This document shows positions 34,563 to 37,489 of a DNA stretch of 37,489 bases, piece by piece; within the stretch, counting starts at the first letter, position 1, and every line of letters begins with the position of its first letter. The DNA is taken from assembly GCA_011389745.1 (NCBI GenBank), contig JAABTQ010000034.1:1-37489 (forward strand), given 5' to 3'. Origin of the DNA: Desulfobacteraceae bacterium. Lineage in GTDB: Bacteria; Desulfobacterota; Desulfobacteria; Desulfobacterales; SKZT01. Under the pieces are notes generated by a model, which had not been told where the DNA came from, did no database searches, and saw only the letters and a list, made by a program, of their open reading frames with translations. The translations under genes and the position numbers were made by a program.

Positions 34563-34613
34563 AATCTCCCTGAATCCCCTTTTTTTTTTCAAAGGGGGAC
34601 TTGTGGGGGAGTT
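34563..34613. repeat. Inverted-repeat element of C-rich and G-rich arms
   Basis: The left arm (CTCCCTGAATCCCCTTT region, 34563-34582) and right arm (AAAGGGGGACTTGTGGGGGA region, 34591-34613) pair imperfectly around a T-run. Elements of this type (CCCCCTTT...AAAGGGGG flanked by CTCCC/GGGAG) are dispersed in many bacterial genomes. That is general knowledge and was not searched here. It lies in the gap between ssb and the second EamA gene and could also act as a leader structure. Confidence 0.55.
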
Positions 34614-34658
34614 ACTTAGAAACTTTTTTAGGAACAATCCGAGGAAATATTTAAAACA

Positions 34659-35627
34659 ATGATGCCAAAAGTTGTCCCGAAGTCTCCACGATGGGGCTAT
34701 TGTTATGTGATGGTGGCGGCCTTGCTATGGGCGGTTTCCGGGTCATCAGCCAAATTTCTGTTTCACCAGGGAATATCCCCGTTTCAACTGGTGCAGCTTC
34801 GGATTACGTTGGCAGCCGTTTGTCTTTTTATTTGGCTTTTTTTAAAGAACAAATCCTTGCTGTGCATTTCAAAAGATGATTTGATCTACTTTTTGATCCT
34901 TGGAATATTTGGTATGGCCGCTGTGCAGTTCACGTATCTTTTCGCCATCAGTAAGATTCAAGTGGCAGCCGCAATTTTGCTTCAATACATGGCTCCGATT
35001 TTTATTGCTCTTTTTTCTGTTATTTTTGTCAAGGAAAAGTTAAAAAGATCCACTTTGGCTGCAATTGTCATTGCTACAACAGGGTGCTGGCTAGTGGTTG
35101 GGGCTTACAACCTGAATGTGCTATCCATGAATATTTTGGGTATTTTTTCCGGAATTGCATCAGCAATCGCCTTTGCATGGTATTCGGTCCACGGAGAGTA
35201 CGGCATGCGAAAGTATAACCCATGGACCGTACTTTTTTATGCAATTTTGTTTGCGGCGTTGGTATGGAATGTTTTGCATCCGCCCTTGGAAGCTTTTTTC
35301 CATGCACACTCTCTGTTGGAATGGTGGTGGATTTTTTATATCGCCATTTTTGGAACGATGCTTCCTTTTGGATTATACCTTGAAGGAGTCAACCTGATTC
35401 GAGCCACCCGTGCAAGCATCACGGGTATGCTGGAGCCTATAACCGCCGGGGTGTTATCCTATATTTTTTTAAACGAAGTTATGGAACCTTTACAGCTTGC
35501 CGGTGGTGTCCTGGTCATTTTCGCCATTATCCTGCTTCAGTTGAGGCAGGAGTTTGACGACAAAGCCCCTGCCATGATCCGGGCCGGTAAGGGTATAACA
35601 ACAGGGCAGCCCAAAGTTGACAAATGA
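34659..35627 (+). CDS. EamA/DMT-family transporter (second copy)
   Basis: This 322-aa protein has ten predicted membrane helices in two EamA repeats. Characteristic segments are AALLWAVSGSSAKFLF in repeat 1, AAILLQYMAPIFIALFSVIF at the repeat-1 end and TGMLEPITAGVLSYIFLNE in repeat 2. The substrate is unknown. The ATG at 34659 has a GAGGAAA site about 12 bases upstream. It is clearly distinct in sequence from the EamA protein at 25772-26689. The stop overlaps the start of the RNA methyltransferase gene by 11 bases. Confidence 0.92.
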   Translation: MMPKVVPKSPRWGYCYVMVAALLWAVSGSSAKFLFHQGISPFQLVQLRITLAAVCLFIWLFLKNKSLLCISKDDLIYFLILGIFGMAAVQFTYLFAISKIQVAAAILLQYMAPIFIALFSVIFVKEKLKRSTLAAIVIATTGCWLVVGAYNLNVLSMNILGIFSGIASAIAFAWYSVHGEYGMRKYNPWTVLFYAILFAALVWNVLHPPLEAFFHAHSLLEWWWIFYIAIFGTMLPFGLYLEGVNLIRATRASITGMLEPITAGVLSYIFLNEVMEPLQLAGGVLVIFAIILLQLRQEFDDKAPAMIRAGKGITTGQPKVDK

Positions 35628-36807
35628 ACCTGCATTTTCTAAGCGAATCCGGCGGCGGATCATTGCCAGAAACTGGGATTTTTTTGCAGTTACCGCGCCC
35701 GGACTGGAAAAAATTTGCCGAAATGAGGTTGGTCATTTTACGTCATTAGAATCCCCGCCAAGAGTTGTCAAAGGAGGTGTCGAAATACGGGGGCGTGTAC
35801 ATCTTATTTATGAAGCAAATCTTTTCAGTCGCACTGCAAACCGGATCATGATGAGAATCGGCGGTTTTAATGCCGCCAATTTCAGGCAGTTGGAAAAAAA
35901 GCTCCCGGAGTTTTCCTGGGAACTTTTTTTGAATCCACACAGTACTCTCCGGGTGAAAGTTTCAGCCTCACACTCCAGGCTCTACCATACCAATGCGGTT
36001 AGTGCACGTATTTCCGACTTCCTCAGCAAGGATCCCTGGTGTTCGCAACAATGGAAAATGTCATCGGAGGGTATCATTCAGACCTTATATGTACGTATTG
36101 TTGAAGATCAGGTGACCCTTTCTTTGGACAGCAGCGGAGAGATTCTTTACAAGAGAGGTGTTAAAACACACGGGGGTAAGGCACCATTACGGGAAACGGC
36201 GGCTTGTGCCGCTCTTTTGCTTGCCGGATACAAAGGACATGAGCCGTTGATTGATCCCATGTGCGGAACCGGCACTTTTTCCCTGGAAGCCGCCATGATG
36301 GCGCTGAATATTCCTCCGGGATGGTTTCGCGAATTTGCTTTCATGAACTGGCCTTGTTTTAATCCCGCCCAATGGAATTTTATCCGCAGTCAGGCAAAAA
36401 AACAAATTCTGAAAATCAAAAAACCAATAATTTTCTCCTCTGATATCGATACCCGCATGTGCAATGAACTCAAAAATTGTGTTAGAAACAACGGCTTTGA
36501 TGATATCATCAAAGTGAGTGATGGGGATGATTTTTTTACTCTTTGTCCTGAAAATCTCACGAAAAGACGAGGTTTGGTGGTTCTCAACCCTCCATATGGT
36601 CTTCGGATGGATCCATTGGAAAAATGCACTGATCAGTTATTTCAGGAAATTTTCAAAAAACTGATAAAAGACTACAAAAAGTGGAAAGTGGCTATGATTT
36701 TACCCAATCAACATCTTGTTCGTACGTCAACATTAGGGTTGAAAATGAAGCCTTTTTTTCACGGTGGACTCAAACGCTTTCTAATGTACGGAACCATTCG
36801 AGGCTGA
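35617..36807 (+). CDS. THUMP-domain RNA methyltransferase (RlmL N-terminal/UPF0020 type)
   Basis: This 396-aa class I SAM-dependent methyltransferase has an N-terminal ferredoxin-like/THUMP RNA-binding half (about residues 15-165). The Rossmann catalytic half follows. The SAM-binding motif is DPMCGTGTFSLEAA (from about residue 214), an acidic loop is SSDIDTRMC, and the catalytic NPPYG motif is near residue 325. This is the layout of the RlmL half of E. coli RlmKL, which makes m2G in 23S rRNA. The RlmK half is absent. The only sensible start is TTG at 35617, inside the EamA coding region. Target specificity is inferred. Confidence 0.88.
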   Translation: MTNEPAFSKRIRRRIIARNWDFFAVTAPGLEKICRNEVGHFTSLESPPRVVKGGVEIRGRVHLIYEANLFSRTANRIMMRIGGFNAANFRQLEKKLPEFSWELFLNPHSTLRVKVSASHSRLYHTNAVSARISDFLSKDPWCSQQWKMSSEGIIQTLYVRIVEDQVTLSLDSSGEILYKRGVKTHGGKAPLRETAACAALLLAGYKGHEPLIDPMCGTGTFSLEAAMMALNIPPGWFREFAFMNWPCFNPAQWNFIRSQAKKQILKIKKPIIFSSDIDTRMCNELKNCVRNNGFDDIIKVSDGDDFFTLCPENLTKRRGLVVLNPPYGLRMDPLEKCTDQLFQEIFKKLIKDYKKWKVAMILPNQHLVRTSTLGLKMKPFFHGGLKRFLMYGTIRG

Positions 36808-36987
36808 TGATACCAATATTTGATTGCCAATTTCGGATCTCCCGTGTTAATTGGTGATTTACTATATTGATTTACAACCATCCTTGAACAACATTGGAGT
36901 TTTTTTGAGGCAAGCCGCCTTCAAATTGTCTGCGGGAAAAAATATGGATTAGCGACAAACGTGACAATAAAAAGAAAGGAGCCGACC

Positions 36988-37245
36988 ATGTCCGAATTGT
37001 TAAAAAAATTTGAAACCGCTTCCCGGAAAGTCAAACAATTGCCTTCACGACCTGATAATGAAACTCTCCTGAAGCTTTACAGCTTATACAAGCAGGGCAA
37101 GGAAGGCGATGTGACCGGCGAACGGCCGGGATTTGCCGATTTTAAAGAGCGTGCAAAATATGATGCCTGGGCAAAGCTTAAAGGAACTTCAAAGGAAAAA
37201 GCCATGCAGGATTACATTGATCTGGTGGAAAAATTAAAAGGATAA
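36988..37245 (+). CDS. Acyl-CoA-binding protein (ACBP)
   Basis: This 85-aa four-helix ACBP binds medium- and long-chain acyl-CoA esters in the cytosol. Ligand-binding landmarks are present: LLKLYSLYKQ with the tyrosine and lysine, and the AKYDAWAKLKG and EKAMQDYI segments. The length matches eukaryotic ACBP closely. The ATG at 36988 has an AAGGAG site, and the upstream in-frame extension was not used. It lies 43 bases before the acetoacetyl-CoA ligase gene on the same strand, which suggests a role in lipid or ketone-body carbon flow. Confidence 0.95.
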   Translation: MSELLKKFETASRKVKQLPSRPDNETLLKLYSLYKQGKEGDVTGERPGFADFKERAKYDAWAKLKGTSKEKAMQDYIDLVEKLKG

Positions 37246-37288
37246 CTTATCAGGGCTCGATCGCATTTGAAAAAGAAAGGAGCGAACC

Positions 37289-37489
37289 ATGGCTGAATTG
37301 TTATGGCAACCCTCTGAGCAGCATATCAAGCAAACGCATATGTATCGGTTCATGCAGTTGATCAACGAACGTTTTAATTGCTCTTTAAACCGATATGAGG
37401 AGCTTTATCAATGGTCAGTCGACCATATCCCTGAATTTTGGGCCGTCATGTGGAATTTTACGCAGATTAAATTCTCTGAACCTTATACT
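37289..37489 (+). CDS. Acetoacetate-CoA ligase (acetoacetyl-CoA synthetase), N-terminal part
   Basis: An ATG at 37289 with an AAGGAG site opens a frame that runs off the right edge after 67 codons. The visible part (LLWQPSEQHIK, RFMQLINERF, YQWSVDHIPEFWAVMWNF) is the ACAS_N region typical of acetoacetyl-CoA synthetases. These activate acetoacetate with ATP and CoA. The catalytic domains lie outside the window, so a related acyl-CoA synthetase remains possible. Its initiation region is nearly identical to that of the preceding ACBP gene. Confidence 0.8.
   Translation, partial: MAELLWQPSEQHIKQTHMYRFMQLINERFNCSLNRYEELYQWSVDHIPEFWAVMWNFTQIKFSEPYT

Noticed and set aside
1-37489. CRISPR arrays, tRNA or rRNA genes, phage or intact transposase genes
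   Set aside because: Reading the intergenic regions gave no spaced repeat array, no tRNA-like TPsiC/acceptor pairing and no integrase or transposase frame. A tRNAscan or Infernal search would be decisive.

Overview
The window reads as chromosomal DNA of a moderately AT-rich anaerobic or microaerophilic bacterium, most likely of the Desulfobacterota (Desulfobacterales-like). This is an inference from gene content: a bifunctional CoA-transferase/GNAT fusion, an acyl-CoA-binding protein beside an acetoacetyl-CoA ligase, a CoA-disulfide reductase with a rhodanese tail, and a Nudix-like protein coupled to RarA. No rRNA, tRNA, CRISPR array, phage or intact insertion sequence was recognised.

Layout. 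Positions 1-600 hold the start of a leftward unknown gene, a possible 29-codon leader ORF and a hairpin. Positions 601-3067 are a leftward thiol-disulfide operon (tlpA-like, dsbB-like, dsbA-like, ccdA), preceded by a small exported cysteine-rich protein (3282-3758). Positions 3904-5086 are the ruin of a heavy-metal P-type ATPase: 5' truncated, two frameshifts, next to a perfect 11-bp hairpin repeat. Positions 5292-7569 are a leftward operon of a HAL2/CysQ-type phosphatase, thiol peroxidase and an unusual metallo-beta-lactamase-fold hydrolase.

From 7842 rightward come der, rarA and a Nudix-like gene, which meet a leftward NRDE/TANGO2-like gene. A 51-aa membrane peptide with a good terminator follows. 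Next is a housekeeping cluster: gyrA, gpsA, radC, a small four-cysteine protein and pgk. An unrecognised 354-aa protein comes after it.

Positions 19887-25639 are a complete leftward mrpABCDEFG Na+/H+ antiporter operon with coupled junctions and a credible promoter. An EamA transporter and a dodecin follow. Then a histidine kinase, an OmpR-type regulator and a CoA-disulfide reductase/rhodanese form a tight rightward run. A leftward CoA-transferase/GNAT gene and nucleotide-sugar epimerase come next, then ssb with a clear sigma-70-type promoter. The right end has a second EamA transporter overlapping a THUMP/RlmL-type RNA methyltransferase, then an acyl-CoA-binding protein and the start of an acetoacetyl-CoA ligase.

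Most of the window is ordinary core genome. The points most worth checking are: the cysteine-rich exported protein beside the Dsb/Ccd operon; the CoA-transferase whose expected catalytic glutamate reads as glutamine; the hydrolase without the usual metal-bridging aspartate; the four-cysteine ORF between radC and pgk; near-identical translation-initiation segments in front of the last two genes; and alternative hairpins ahead of gyrA. I found no clear new defence or mobile system.
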